From Fibrisoma limi BUZ 3 (lineage in GTDB: Bacteria; Bacteroidota; Bacteroidia; Cytophagales; Spirosomataceae), in the NCBI RefSeq assembly GCF_000296815.2, contig NZ_CAIT01000005.1:310001-374000 (forward strand): a stretch of 64,000 bases of DNA, written 5' to 3'. The notes under the pieces are model-generated. The model was given only the letters and a program-made list of their open reading frames with translations. It ran no database searches and was not told the origin of the DNA. Below are positions 44,936 through 52,779 of the stretch, in pieces (positions within the stretch are counted from its first letter, which is position 1; every line of letters starts with the position of its first letter). Position numbers and translations under genes: made by a program.

Positions 44936-46057
44936 ATGCGCATGTCGTTTCGTAGTCAGGCCAGTCGGAACTGGTTTTTTCGGTACAAGCTGTATCACCT
45001 GCCATTCTGGTTTGTCTATCACTACCTCTGGTGGGTACTCACCTTTGGCGACCCCTTCAAGGTTATTCAGACCTTAGCCATCCTGCCCTATACGCTCAAA
45101 TACAGCGTTTACGTCGTTTTTCAGGCTCTGGCGGTTTATGCCAACCTGTACGTTCTGATTCCGCGCTATCTCGAAAAAAGCCGGTTCGGGTTCTACCTGG
45201 CGTACTGGCTGCTGACGGTGGTGTGCGCTACGCTCTGCATCGTGGGCGGCTATTACTTCAGCGCCTACGTCAGCCACCGGAGCATTCAGGATTTATACGG
45301 TGAATCGGCCCGGTTTTACGTTTTTCTGGGTAATGCGTTACCGTCCACCGTAGCCAGTATGACGCTGGCGATGAGCATTAAGCTAACCAAAAACTGGGTG
45401 CAGACCCGGCAGCGGCAGCAATTGCTCGAAAAGGAAAAGCTGGAAACCGAACTAAAGTTTTTAAAGAATCAGTTCAACCCGCATTTTCTGTTCAACACAA
45501 TCAACTCCATCTTTTTCCTGATCCATAAAAACCCGGATATGGCTTCGGCATCGCTGGCGAAGTTTTCTGAACTGCTACGGTATCAGCTTTACGAATGCAA
45601 CGATGGGCCGATTCCGCTGAAACGCGAAATTACGTACCTCAAAAACGTGATGGAACTGGAGGAACTCCGCCTGAACGACAACGTAAGGGTGACGTTCGAC
45701 GTTGAGCTGGCGCTGGCAGAACAGTTGGGTATTGCGCCTTTCATTCTAATGCCCTTTGTTGAAAACGCCTTCAAACATGTCTCCAAACAACGTGATCGTC
45801 TGAACTGGATTACCATCAAACTGGCCGTAACCGGCGGACAACTCGACTTTCGGGTAGCCAATAGCACAGACTCAGACGCGGCTCGGGAAGTGGTTCAGTA
45901 TGGCGGCATTGGTCTGAAAAACGTGCAGCGCCGACTCGATTTGATTTATCCCGATCAGTACAAATTGACTATTCAGCATGACCCCGGCCAGTTTACCGTA
46001 ACGCTACGGGTTATGCTGGCCGAACTAACGCCATCACCTACATTGCAAGTGGTCTGA
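44936..46057 (+). CDS. LytS-type sensor histidine kinase
   Basis: This 373-aa membrane kinase has four hydrophobic segments (about 21-38, 47-77, 86-112, 128-148). A short coiled-coil (RQRQQLLEKEKLETELKFL) precedes the phospho-acceptor motif NQFNPHFLFNTINSI (H183). The N-box PFVENAFKH and glycine box YGGIGLKNVQRRL complete the HATPase domain. It has no separate extracellular sensor domain, so it likely senses within the membrane. It is followed after 3 nt by the LytTR regulator gene, with which it forms a two-component system. The pair sits between two permease operons; a functional link is possible but unproven. Confidence 0.93.
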   Translation: MRMSFRSQASRNWFFRYKLYHLPFWFVYHYLWWVLTFGDPFKVIQTLAILPYTLKYSVYVVFQALAVYANLYVLIPRYLEKSRFGFYLAYWLLTVVCATLCIVGGYYFSAYVSHRSIQDLYGESARFYVFLGNALPSTVASMTLAMSIKLTKNWVQTRQRQQLLEKEKLETELKFLKNQFNPHFLFNTINSIFFLIHKNPDMASASLAKFSELLRYQLYECNDGPIPLKREITYLKNVMELEELRLNDNVRVTFDVELALAEQLGIAPFILMPFVENAFKHVSKQRDRLNWITIKLAVTGGQLDFRVANSTDSDAAREVVQYGGIGLKNVQRRLDLIYPDQYKLTIQHDPGQFTVTLRVMLAELTPSPTLQVV

Positions 46058-46060
46058 ACC

Positions 46061-46792
46061 ATGAACCTGAACTGTGTCATCATCGACGATGAGCCGCTGG
46101 CCCGCGAGGGGCTGGCCAGCTACGTGCGCGAGATCGATTTTTTGCACCTGACTGCGACCTGCGAGAACCCACTCGAACTGCTTACCCTGCTGGATCGGCA
46201 GCCGGTCGCCCTGATTTTTCTGGATATTCAGATGCCCAAGATGAACGGAATCGATTTTTTGAAAGTGGTATCCAACCCACCGTTGGTCATCCTTACCACG
46301 GCCTACCCGACTTTCGCACTGGAAGGATTTCAACTGAATGTGCTGGATTACCTGCTTAAACCCATCACGTTCGACCGCTTTGTGAAGTCGGCGAATAAAG
46401 CCCGTGATTACCACCGGCTCCTGACCCAATCAGCAACAGCCCCTCTACCGAATACCGAAGCCCAGCCCGATTATTTTTTTATCAAATGCGGTAACAAGTA
46501 TGAGAAGCTGGTTTACGAGGATATTCTGTTTGTGGAGGGGCTACAAAACTACGTCACCATCGTCACCCGAAAAGCCAGGTACGTAACGCTGCTGAACCTG
46601 AAAAGTCTGGAACAAAACCTGACCAGCCCTGCTTTTATTCGGGTGCATAAATCGTACCTGGTTGCCACGCAAAAAATTGATGCCATTGAAGGAAACGAGC
46701 TGTTTATTCAATCCTATCGCATCCCGATTAGTCGTAACTACCGCGATCAGGTCCTGAACGAAGTGCTGACGAACCGACTCTGGAAGAAGTGA
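46061..46792 (+). CDS. LytTR-family response regulator
   Basis: This 243-aa protein has a receiver domain at 1-118 (acidic pocket D9/D10, phospho-acceptor D55 in LIFLDIQMPKMNG, T in ILTTAYP and K in YLLKPI). A LytTR DNA-binding domain at about 145-243 contains FIKCGNKYEKLVYEDILFVEGLQNYVTIVT and IRVHKSYLVATQKIDAIEGNELFI. It is the partner of the upstream kinase, with genes 3 nt apart. LytTR regulators bind direct repeats upstream of few target genes; none can be assigned here. The ATG follows the kinase stop directly. A convergent permease gene ends 48 bp downstream. Confidence 0.95.
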   Translation: MNLNCVIIDDEPLAREGLASYVREIDFLHLTATCENPLELLTLLDRQPVALIFLDIQMPKMNGIDFLKVVSNPPLVILTTAYPTFALEGFQLNVLDYLLKPITFDRFVKSANKARDYHRLLTQSATAPLPNTEAQPDYFFIKCGNKYEKLVYEDILFVEGLQNYVTIVTRKARYVTLLNLKSLEQNLTSPAFIRVHKSYLVATQKIDAIEGNELFIQSYRIPISRNYRDQVLNEVLTNRLWKK

Positions 46793-46840
46793 CGGGGAGA
46801 GAGTAGGGGAAATAAATACGCTATACGTTTAAAGAGGTGT

Positions 46841-49504
46841 TTATTCGGCCCTCAAACTCTTCACCGGATTCATCAAAGCCGCTTTGATACTCTGGTAGCT
46901 CACCGTCAGGAAAGCAACAAGGACGGCCAGCAAACCCGCCAGCCCGAAAAGCCACCACGACAGTTCCTCATGGTAAGCAAACGTACCCAGCCACTGGCTC
47001 AAGGCCCACCACGCCAGCGGTACAGCCAGCACAAGCGCGATCAGGACCAGGAGCAGAAAATCTTTGGAGAGTAATCCAACAATGTTGGTAACGCTGGCAC
47101 CCAGTACTTTCCGCACCCCAATTTCTTTGGTACGTTGTTCGGCCGTGAAAGCCGCTAAGCCAAACAGTCCCAGGCACGAAATTAGAATTGCCAATATGCC
47201 AAAGTAGTTGACCAATGTGTTGACCTGCTGCTCACTCCGGTACAGTTTTTCGTATTCTTCATCCAGAAAGTGGTAATTAAACGGATAGTCTGGAGTAAAC
47301 TTCTTTGAAATGTTAGTCAGATCAGCCAGGGCCTGCTGCGTTTGTCCCGGACGGGTTTTAACCAGTAAGTATTCGACGTTCAACCCGTTGAAACAAAGAA
47401 TCAGGGGCTTGATTGGCTCATGAAGCGAATGCAGATGAAAGTCTTTCATCACCCCAACAATCCGGCCTTTGCCCATCCAGAACGTCACCTCCTTGCCGAC
47501 AGGGTCTTTCATGGCTGGAGCCGATTGGGCCATCATTCTGGCGGTTGCCTCGTTAATGATGTAATTGGACGAATCGGCGGGGCTATCGGCCCGGAAGTCG
47601 CGCCCGTCGGCCAGTTTAATGTTCATGGTACGGGTAAAATCACTGCCCACAAACATGGCCCAAACCGACGAAGACTGATTCGGGTCCATTCCTGGCCAGC
47701 TCAGATCGCCCGATGAACCTTGTACATTCACCGGCAAAGAGCCCGCCGTGGTCACCGATGCGATGGAAGGCTGCCGTAGTATTTCCTGCCGTAGCGCGTT
47801 GAACTTCGTTGGTTCGTTGATCCCTTCAATGGGCCAATACAGCACGTTCTCCCGGTCGAGGCCCAGATGCTTCGTGCGTAGATAATTCATCTGCCGACCA
47901 ACGGCCAGCATGCCTACAATCAGAAAAATGGACATTGAAAACTGAAACACGACCAGCATGCGCCGAAAGAGGGCCGGACCTGCGCCAAATTGCAGCCGGC
48001 CTTTCAGGATCTTGATCGGTTGCAGCGATGACAGAAACAGGGCCGGATAACTACCCGAGAAAAAGCCTGTAATCAGCACTAAGCCGCCGAGTAAAAGCCA
48101 AAAGTCAGACTGGTTGAAATCGAGGGTTAACTGCTTGTTGAATAAGGTATTGAATGTAGGCAGTACGGATAAAACCAAAACCAGGGCAAGCGCAGCAGCC
48201 AGCAAACTGGTGAGTAGGGATTCGCTCAGAAATTGGCCAATCAGCGACGTACGTAAGGCGCCAACTACTTTCCGGACTCCGACCTCCCGCGCTCGTGTTG
48301 CCGAGCGGGCGGTGGCCAGGTTCATAAAATTGATGCAGGCAATCAAGAGAATGAACAGGGCTACGATTGCGAAAACCCGGACGTACTCAATGCGGCCACC
48401 GGCTGGTTTACCATTCTCGTACTCGCCGTACAGATGCAGGTCCGTGATGGCTTGCAGCGTTGGCCGACCGGTATCGAAATTTTTGCCGGCCCGACGAGGG
48501 TAAATGTCCTTCATAGCGGCTTCAGCCTGGGCCAGCGTTACGTGCGGTTTTAGTCGGACAAACGTCTGGAAGGAGTTATTACCCCATGTTTTCATCCAGT
48601 TCTCTTCCTGAACTTTCCAGTTAACAAGCCAGTCGAACTGCAACGAGGAATTGGACGGCAGGTTTTCAATCACGGCGCCAACTACGTAAAATTTGTCATT
48701 ATTGAGTTGCAGCGTTTTCCCCAAAGCCAGTCCATTGGGAAAGAACGTTTCGGCAACTTTTCGAGTAATGACAATCTGGTTGGTTTGCTTCAGAGCCGCT
48801 TTGGGATTGCCGTATACGGCAGGCAGATCAAACACACCGAAAAAATCATCGGTAGCGTAATGACCTTTCTCTTTGGCCGCTTTATCGCCTACCTTGATCA
48901 GATATTCCGGGCCGTAGTTGATTTTGGTAACAGCCGCCACCTCGGGTACATCCTGCGCGATGGCCTCCTGCAAAGGACCGGGTGTAACCCAGTTTGTTAC
49001 GGGGACTTCGCCGGTGTTAGGATCAACAAAATTAACCCGCACGAAGGCTATCTTTTCGGCATCGGGCAGGAAGCGGTTGTAACTGAATGCATCCTTCACC
49101 CACAGCCCAATCAGCAGGCTGCAGGCCATGCCCAACGCCAGTCCAAAAACGTTGATGAACGAATAGACCTTATTTTTCGCCAGGTTTCGAGAGGCTACTT
49201 TAATGTAGTTGCGGATCATAATGGGACTTAGAAAGTAAGGTTGAGAATAATCGCTTTGGGTACGCTGCTGATGCCTGATTCGTCGCTTCAGAAAGTAAGG
49301 CCGACAGAACCTGAGCACCTCCAGCGCGTACAATCGTCGGGCTTTGGCTTCACCTAGTTCGGCGGCCTGCTCCGCAAACTGTTCGTGTAAATCGCCCAGT
49401 AGTTCTTCCAGCAGATCGGCTGGCAGCACTCGCTTCAGGAGTCGGTCAGCCCAGCGGGGTGGCCGGCGATCGGGTGGAGTGGGATTTGTGGAATGAAGTG
49501 CCAT
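46841..49504 (-). CDS. FtsX/MacB-type permease with prefix domain (operon 2, sole permease)
   Basis: This 887-aa permease starts 3 bp after the padR stop. Its prefix (about 17-75) is more divergent than those of the other permeases: PPRWADRLLKRVLPADLLEELLGDLHEQFAEQAAELG, with VLPADLLEE replacing the usual VAPHLxE. TM1 is FGLALGMACSLLIGLWVKD. FtsX modules are at ACINFMNLATARSATRAREVGVRKVVG and EQRTKEIGVRKVLGASVTNIVGLLSKDF, with the end ALMNPVKSLRAE. A C-rich or lipid motif is absent. It is the only permease of its operon and its prefix does not share the near-identical DNA seen in operons 1 and 3. It converges on the LytTR gene. Confidence 0.9.
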   Translation of the reverse strand: MALHSTNPTPPDRRPPRWADRLLKRVLPADLLEELLGDLHEQFAEQAAELGEAKARRLYALEVLRFCRPYFLKRRIRHQQRTQSDYSQPYFLSPIMIRNYIKVASRNLAKNKVYSFINVFGLALGMACSLLIGLWVKDAFSYNRFLPDAEKIAFVRVNFVDPNTGEVPVTNWVTPGPLQEAIAQDVPEVAAVTKINYGPEYLIKVGDKAAKEKGHYATDDFFGVFDLPAVYGNPKAALKQTNQIVITRKVAETFFPNGLALGKTLQLNNDKFYVVGAVIENLPSNSSLQFDWLVNWKVQEENWMKTWGNNSFQTFVRLKPHVTLAQAEAAMKDIYPRRAGKNFDTGRPTLQAITDLHLYGEYENGKPAGGRIEYVRVFAIVALFILLIACINFMNLATARSATRAREVGVRKVVGALRTSLIGQFLSESLLTSLLAAALALVLVLSVLPTFNTLFNKQLTLDFNQSDFWLLLGGLVLITGFFSGSYPALFLSSLQPIKILKGRLQFGAGPALFRRMLVVFQFSMSIFLIVGMLAVGRQMNYLRTKHLGLDRENVLYWPIEGINEPTKFNALRQEILRQPSIASVTTAGSLPVNVQGSSGDLSWPGMDPNQSSSVWAMFVGSDFTRTMNIKLADGRDFRADSPADSSNYIINEATARMMAQSAPAMKDPVGKEVTFWMGKGRIVGVMKDFHLHSLHEPIKPLILCFNGLNVEYLLVKTRPGQTQQALADLTNISKKFTPDYPFNYHFLDEEYEKLYRSEQQVNTLVNYFGILAILISCLGLFGLAAFTAEQRTKEIGVRKVLGASVTNIVGLLSKDFLLLVLIALVLAVPLAWWALSQWLGTFAYHEELSWWLFGLAGLLAVLVAFLTVSYQSIKAALMNPVKSLRAE

Positions 49505-49507
49505 AAC

Positions 49508-49834
49508 TTACGACCAGGAAGGGTTAGGAATAGCGTTCCACAGCTCATTACGGACCTCGCGCATGTCGCTCAGTGTTTGCTTACCCGCGGCCGTTATGGT
49601 GAACAGGCGTTTACGTCGGCCACCCCGGGCGGCCGTGGCTCCGCCCAGCTCGGAGCGCACGAAGCCCTTTTCCTCTAAACGATACAGCGCTATATGCACC
49701 CCACTCAGGCTAATCGTGCGGCTGGTCCGTTGTTTGAGTTCGGCCGCAATCGTGACGCCATAAGCCTGACCTTCCAGAATAGCCACGGTTAGTAAGACCA
49801 ATTCTTCAAATTCACCTAAGTAGGGTCTGCCCAT
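49508..49834 (-). CDS. PadR-type transcriptional regulator (operon 2)
   Basis: This 108-aa winged-helix protein has YLGEFEELVLLTVAILEGQAYGVTIAAEL, the helix SGVHIALYRLEEKGFV and the wing LGGATAARGGRRKRLFTIT. It is closely related to the other two PadR proteins in the window but ends differently (NPSWS). It is the first gene of operon 2, followed after 3 bp by a permease. Its promoter region (49835-49995) is separated from operon 3 by a terminator, so it is independently expressed. A sigma-54-like element lies 32 bp upstream of the start codon. Confidence 0.92.
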   Translation of the reverse strand: MGRPYLGEFEELVLLTVAILEGQAYGVTIAAELKQRTSRTISLSGVHIALYRLEEKGFVRSELGGATAARGGRRKRLFTITAAGKQTLSDMREVRNELWNAIPNPSWS

Positions 49835-49865
49835 AGCGACATTGGTATTTGCTTATAATTTGCTA

Positions 49866-49882
49866 AACAAATGCCCTGCCAG
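49866..49882 (-). promoter_or_regulatory. Sigma-54-like promoter of padR operon 2
   Basis: Read on the minus strand: CTGGCAGGGCATTTGTT. It keeps YTGGCA, the G-R pair and TTG with sigma-54 spacing; mismatches to YTGGCACGRNNNTTGCW are G for C after TGGCA and T for C after TTG. Confidence 0.62.
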
Positions 49883-49933
49883 AATCAAAATCAGCTGATT
49901 ATGAGTGGTTTGTTGCTGGTAGATATTGTTTTG

Positions 49934-49970
49934 TGTCCAAAAACGGACAGAAATCGTTCGGAGGTGGACA
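49934..49970 (-). promoter_or_regulatory. Upstream activating site 2 (TGTCC-N6-GGACA-N16-GGACA)
   Basis: TGTCC (49934-49938) and GGACA (49945-49949) flank a 6-bp spacer, and a third half-site GGACA is at 49966-49970, again 21 bp from the second. The edge nearest the promoter is 52 bp from the sigma-54-like element. That is 11 bp less than in operons 1 and 3, about one turn of DNA. Confidence 0.75.
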
Positions 49971-49995
49971 GCTTTCAGAAGCGGTTGCGAAGCCA

Positions 49996-50032
49996 GGAAA
50001 AATAAAAAGCACCACCTTACTGGTGATGCTTT
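49996..50032 (-). terminator. Terminator of permease operon 3
   Basis: AAAGCACCACC (50006-50016) pairs with GGTGATGCTTT (50022-50032) with one G-U position. The minus strand continues with TTTTATTTTTCC. It follows the last permease of the four-gene operon by 20 nt and insulates operon 2. Confidence 0.85.
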
Positions 50033-50051
50033 CCAACTGATACCGTATTGC

Positions 50052-52694
50052 TTATTCCGTCCGCAAACTCTTGACCGGATTCATCAGGGCGGCTTTGATG
50101 CTTTGAAAGCTGACCGTCAATAGCGTGATGAGCAGGGCGCCAGCACCCGAAGCCGCAAAAATCCACCACGATAGCTCCGTCCGGTACTCATACTTCTGTA
50201 GCCAGTCAGACATGGCGTAGTAAGCCAGGGGCGTAGCCAGTAGAAAAGCGATAAGAACCAGGAAAACAAAATCTTTCGATAACAGAGCCCATAGGTTCAA
50301 CACCGATGCGCCCAGCACTTTGCGGATGCCGATTTCTTTGGTGCGCTGCTCAGCCATAAAGGAAGCGAGTCCGAACAAGCCTAAGCAGGAGATTACTATA
50401 GCCAGGAAGGCAAAAACGGATGCCAGTTTACCAATGCGTTCTTCAGCGGCAAACTTGGCCCCATACTCCTGGTCGGCAAACTTGTAATCAAAGGGAGCCG
50501 TTGGGATGAGCCGTTTGAATACCGCTTCAATTTTGGGCAATGCTTCGGCCGCACTTACCTGTGGATTGAGCTTGATGTTTATCCAATTGTAGTTGTCCTC
50601 CAGAAAGAAAACGGTCGGTATGGCTGACTCATAGGGCGATAGAGCCACCATATCATTCACTACACCTAAAATGGTGTACGTCTTGGCTTTTCGCCAGCGC
50701 GGATTCCAGGTAACGACTGCTCCCACCGGATTAGTCAGCCCCAACAGTTTGGCGAATGATTCGTTAATGACGAAGCCAGCCGAATCGGACGAGAACGCTC
50801 GATTAAAGTCTCTTCCCGCTACAAATTGCCAGCCGACCGTTTGGCCGTACTCCGTTGAAACGGGCAACGTACCACAACCGTTTGGACAGGTTATCTCAGT
50901 GCCTTTTCGCCAAAAACCGCCATTCCACATGGTTATACCGGTTGTTGAACTCCTTGATTCGGCCACTTCGAAAACCACGCCGGTGTTTTTCAGTTCGCTT
51001 CTGAGTAGCGCATGTTTGCCTTTGAAATCAGCCGTTTTCTGCTCTATCAGCAAAAGCCCTGCTTTGTCGTACCCAATGGGTCGGTTTTTAGCGTACTGAA
51101 TCTGTCGGTATACGACGAACGTACCGGTAATCAACGTTACCGAGACGGTAAACTGGAGCACAATCAGGAGCTTACGCGGGGTAACTGCCAACCGCCTGCT
51201 GTTCAGGGTTCCTTTGAGGACTTTAACCGGCTGGAATGACGACAGGTAGAACGCGGGATAGCTGCCTGCTACAAAGCCGGTCAACAGGATGAAGCCCAAC
51301 CCGGCCATCCAGAAGTAGGGATTTGTCCAGCGAAAGGTTAACTGCTTGGCTGCGATGTTATTAAACCAGGGCAATGACAGATGTATCAACAAGATTGCAA
51401 CTAGGAAAGCCACGCTCACGACCAGAAACGATTCGCTGAGGAATTGGCCCACTAACTGCCCCCGTAGCGAACCCACTGCCTTCCTGATACCTACTTCTTT
51501 CGCTCGTTTCATGGAACGGGCCGTACTTAGGTTCATAAAGTTGATGCAGGCTAACAGCAATACAAATGCGCCAATTAGGCCAATCAACCACACCATCTGT
51601 ACCGGCCCCTTATCGTCTTCATAGTAGTTGCCGTACAGGTGCCATCGACTCATTGGAAGCAAGGCTATTTGCGGTTGCCGGGCTACCTGTTCCTGCCTGT
51701 CTTCTATATGCCTGATCTTGTTCAATTCAATATCCTTAATAATCGCAGATACCTGGGCAAAGTCCACGTTCGGCTGCATTTGGACATAAATAGATAGAAA
51801 CCAGTTATTCCATTGCTGTTCTTTTACCCAGGGATTGACCGAAGTCCAAAGCTCGAAGGGGGCGAGAAATTTTATCCCGTTGAACTCCGTATTATGGGGA
51901 AAGTCTTCGTACACGCCGGTCACTCTGGCGTCCATGTCCGTGTTGATTTTGACGTGTTTACCCATTGGATCAGCATTTCCGAACAGAGCCTGAGCCGTCG
52001 ATGCCGACAGTAGAATGGAATGAGGATCTTGCAGCCCTGCCCATGTCCCTTTCAGCATCGTTAACGTAAGCATTTCGGGTGCCCCTGCCTCAATAAACCG
52101 GCCTGTCTCCGTTAGCTTTGTCTGGTCAGCCGTCAGGATATGCTCATCGGGGTCATTGGCAATCAGAATGTGCTTAAAAAAGCGTTGGTAGCTGGTTTTC
52201 AGCTCTGTTGCCAGCGGATAGGGTAGTGATGTATTTGAATAACGTCTCCCATCTTCCCGAATACCGCGCTCCCTAACCTGCGCAATTCGGCCGTAATTCT
52301 GGTGATATTTGTTGAAAGACAACTCGTCGTGAATCCACAGGCCAATCAGCATAGCGACAGCCATGCCCACCGCTAGGCCACCGATGTTAATAGCTGAGAA
52401 AGCTTTGCTTTTGGTGAGGTTTCGCCAGGCGATTTTAAGATAGTTGCGCAGCATATCAGTATGGCTTGGATTTGGATATTGGTTGGGTTTGCATCTAATA
52501 AATCCGGGGCGCACGTAGGCCAGCACCTCGCGCCAGTACGTTCGCCGGGCCGCCCGCTCACCCAGCCGCTGCACCCGCAGGGCGTAGCGTTCGTGAATGT
52601 CGCCCAGCACCTCCTCCCGCAGGTGGGGTGCGATGAGCCGGTTGAGTAGGCGGTTGGGCCATTTAGGGGGCGGAGGTGGTTGGTTCGGGTTCAT
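50052..52694 (-). CDS. FtsX/MacB-type permease with prefix domain (operon 3, fourth permease)
   Basis: This 880-aa permease starts at the ATG at 52694 (MNPNQPPPPPKWPNRLL); upstream in-frame codons run through the intercistronic hairpin and are not expected to be translated. The prefix covers about 10-70 (RLIAPHLREEVLGDIHERYALRV) and TM1 is GGLAVGMAVAMLIGLWIHDELSF. The first FtsX module is ACINFMNLSTARSMKRAKEVGIRKAVGSLRGQ and the second EQRTKEIGIRKVLGASVLN. The end is ALMNPVKSLRTE. The first periplasmic loop is close to that of the preceding permease (shared NKYHQNYGRIA-type motif), so these two are recent paralogues. The mature loop has an unusual Cys pair (CPNGCG). It is last in the operon and is followed by a terminator. 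Confidence 0.9.
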   Translation of the reverse strand: MNPNQPPPPPKWPNRLLNRLIAPHLREEVLGDIHERYALRVQRLGERAARRTYWREVLAYVRPGFIRCKPNQYPNPSHTDMLRNYLKIAWRNLTKSKAFSAINIGGLAVGMAVAMLIGLWIHDELSFNKYHQNYGRIAQVRERGIREDGRRYSNTSLPYPLATELKTSYQRFFKHILIANDPDEHILTADQTKLTETGRFIEAGAPEMLTLTMLKGTWAGLQDPHSILLSASTAQALFGNADPMGKHVKINTDMDARVTGVYEDFPHNTEFNGIKFLAPFELWTSVNPWVKEQQWNNWFLSIYVQMQPNVDFAQVSAIIKDIELNKIRHIEDRQEQVARQPQIALLPMSRWHLYGNYYEDDKGPVQMVWLIGLIGAFVLLLACINFMNLSTARSMKRAKEVGIRKAVGSLRGQLVGQFLSESFLVVSVAFLVAILLIHLSLPWFNNIAAKQLTFRWTNPYFWMAGLGFILLTGFVAGSYPAFYLSSFQPVKVLKGTLNSRRLAVTPRKLLIVLQFTVSVTLITGTFVVYRQIQYAKNRPIGYDKAGLLLIEQKTADFKGKHALLRSELKNTGVVFEVAESRSSTTGITMWNGGFWRKGTEITCPNGCGTLPVSTEYGQTVGWQFVAGRDFNRAFSSDSAGFVINESFAKLLGLTNPVGAVVTWNPRWRKAKTYTILGVVNDMVALSPYESAIPTVFFLEDNYNWINIKLNPQVSAAEALPKIEAVFKRLIPTAPFDYKFADQEYGAKFAAEERIGKLASVFAFLAIVISCLGLFGLASFMAEQRTKEIGIRKVLGASVLNLWALLSKDFVFLVLIAFLLATPLAYYAMSDWLQKYEYRTELSWWIFAASGAGALLITLLTVSFQSIKAALMNPVKSLRTE

Positions 52695-52779
52695 GGTTTG
52701 TGGGGCCGGGGGCGAAGGGCTGAGCCTGGTCACCCCAAGCCCCCGGCCCCACACCCTTAGCCAATTACTCGGACCGTAA
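52518..52779. repeat. About 262-bp junction repeat, copy A
   Basis: This segment contains the prefix coding region of one permease gene, its start codon, a GC-rich hairpin and the last codons of the preceding permease. It is nearly identical to 55222-55483 and 58020-58280; only scattered base changes separate the copies. Each copy starts at the same point in the prefix and ends at the stop codon of the upstream gene. Confidence 0.88.
52699..52753 (-). other. GC-rich intercistronic hairpin A
   Basis: TGTGGGGCCGGGGGC (52699-52713) and GCCCCCGGCCCCACA (52739-52753) are perfect 15-bp arms separated by 25 nt. The hairpin occupies the gap between the last two permease genes of operon 3. There is no T-run. 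It may stabilise or process the transcript or attenuate downstream expression. Confidence 0.7.

Noticed and set aside
52692-52760. GC-rich inverted repeats in operon 3 as terminators
   Set aside because: None has a T-run in the transcription direction and downstream genes belong to the same operon pattern, so they are listed as hairpins of unknown role.
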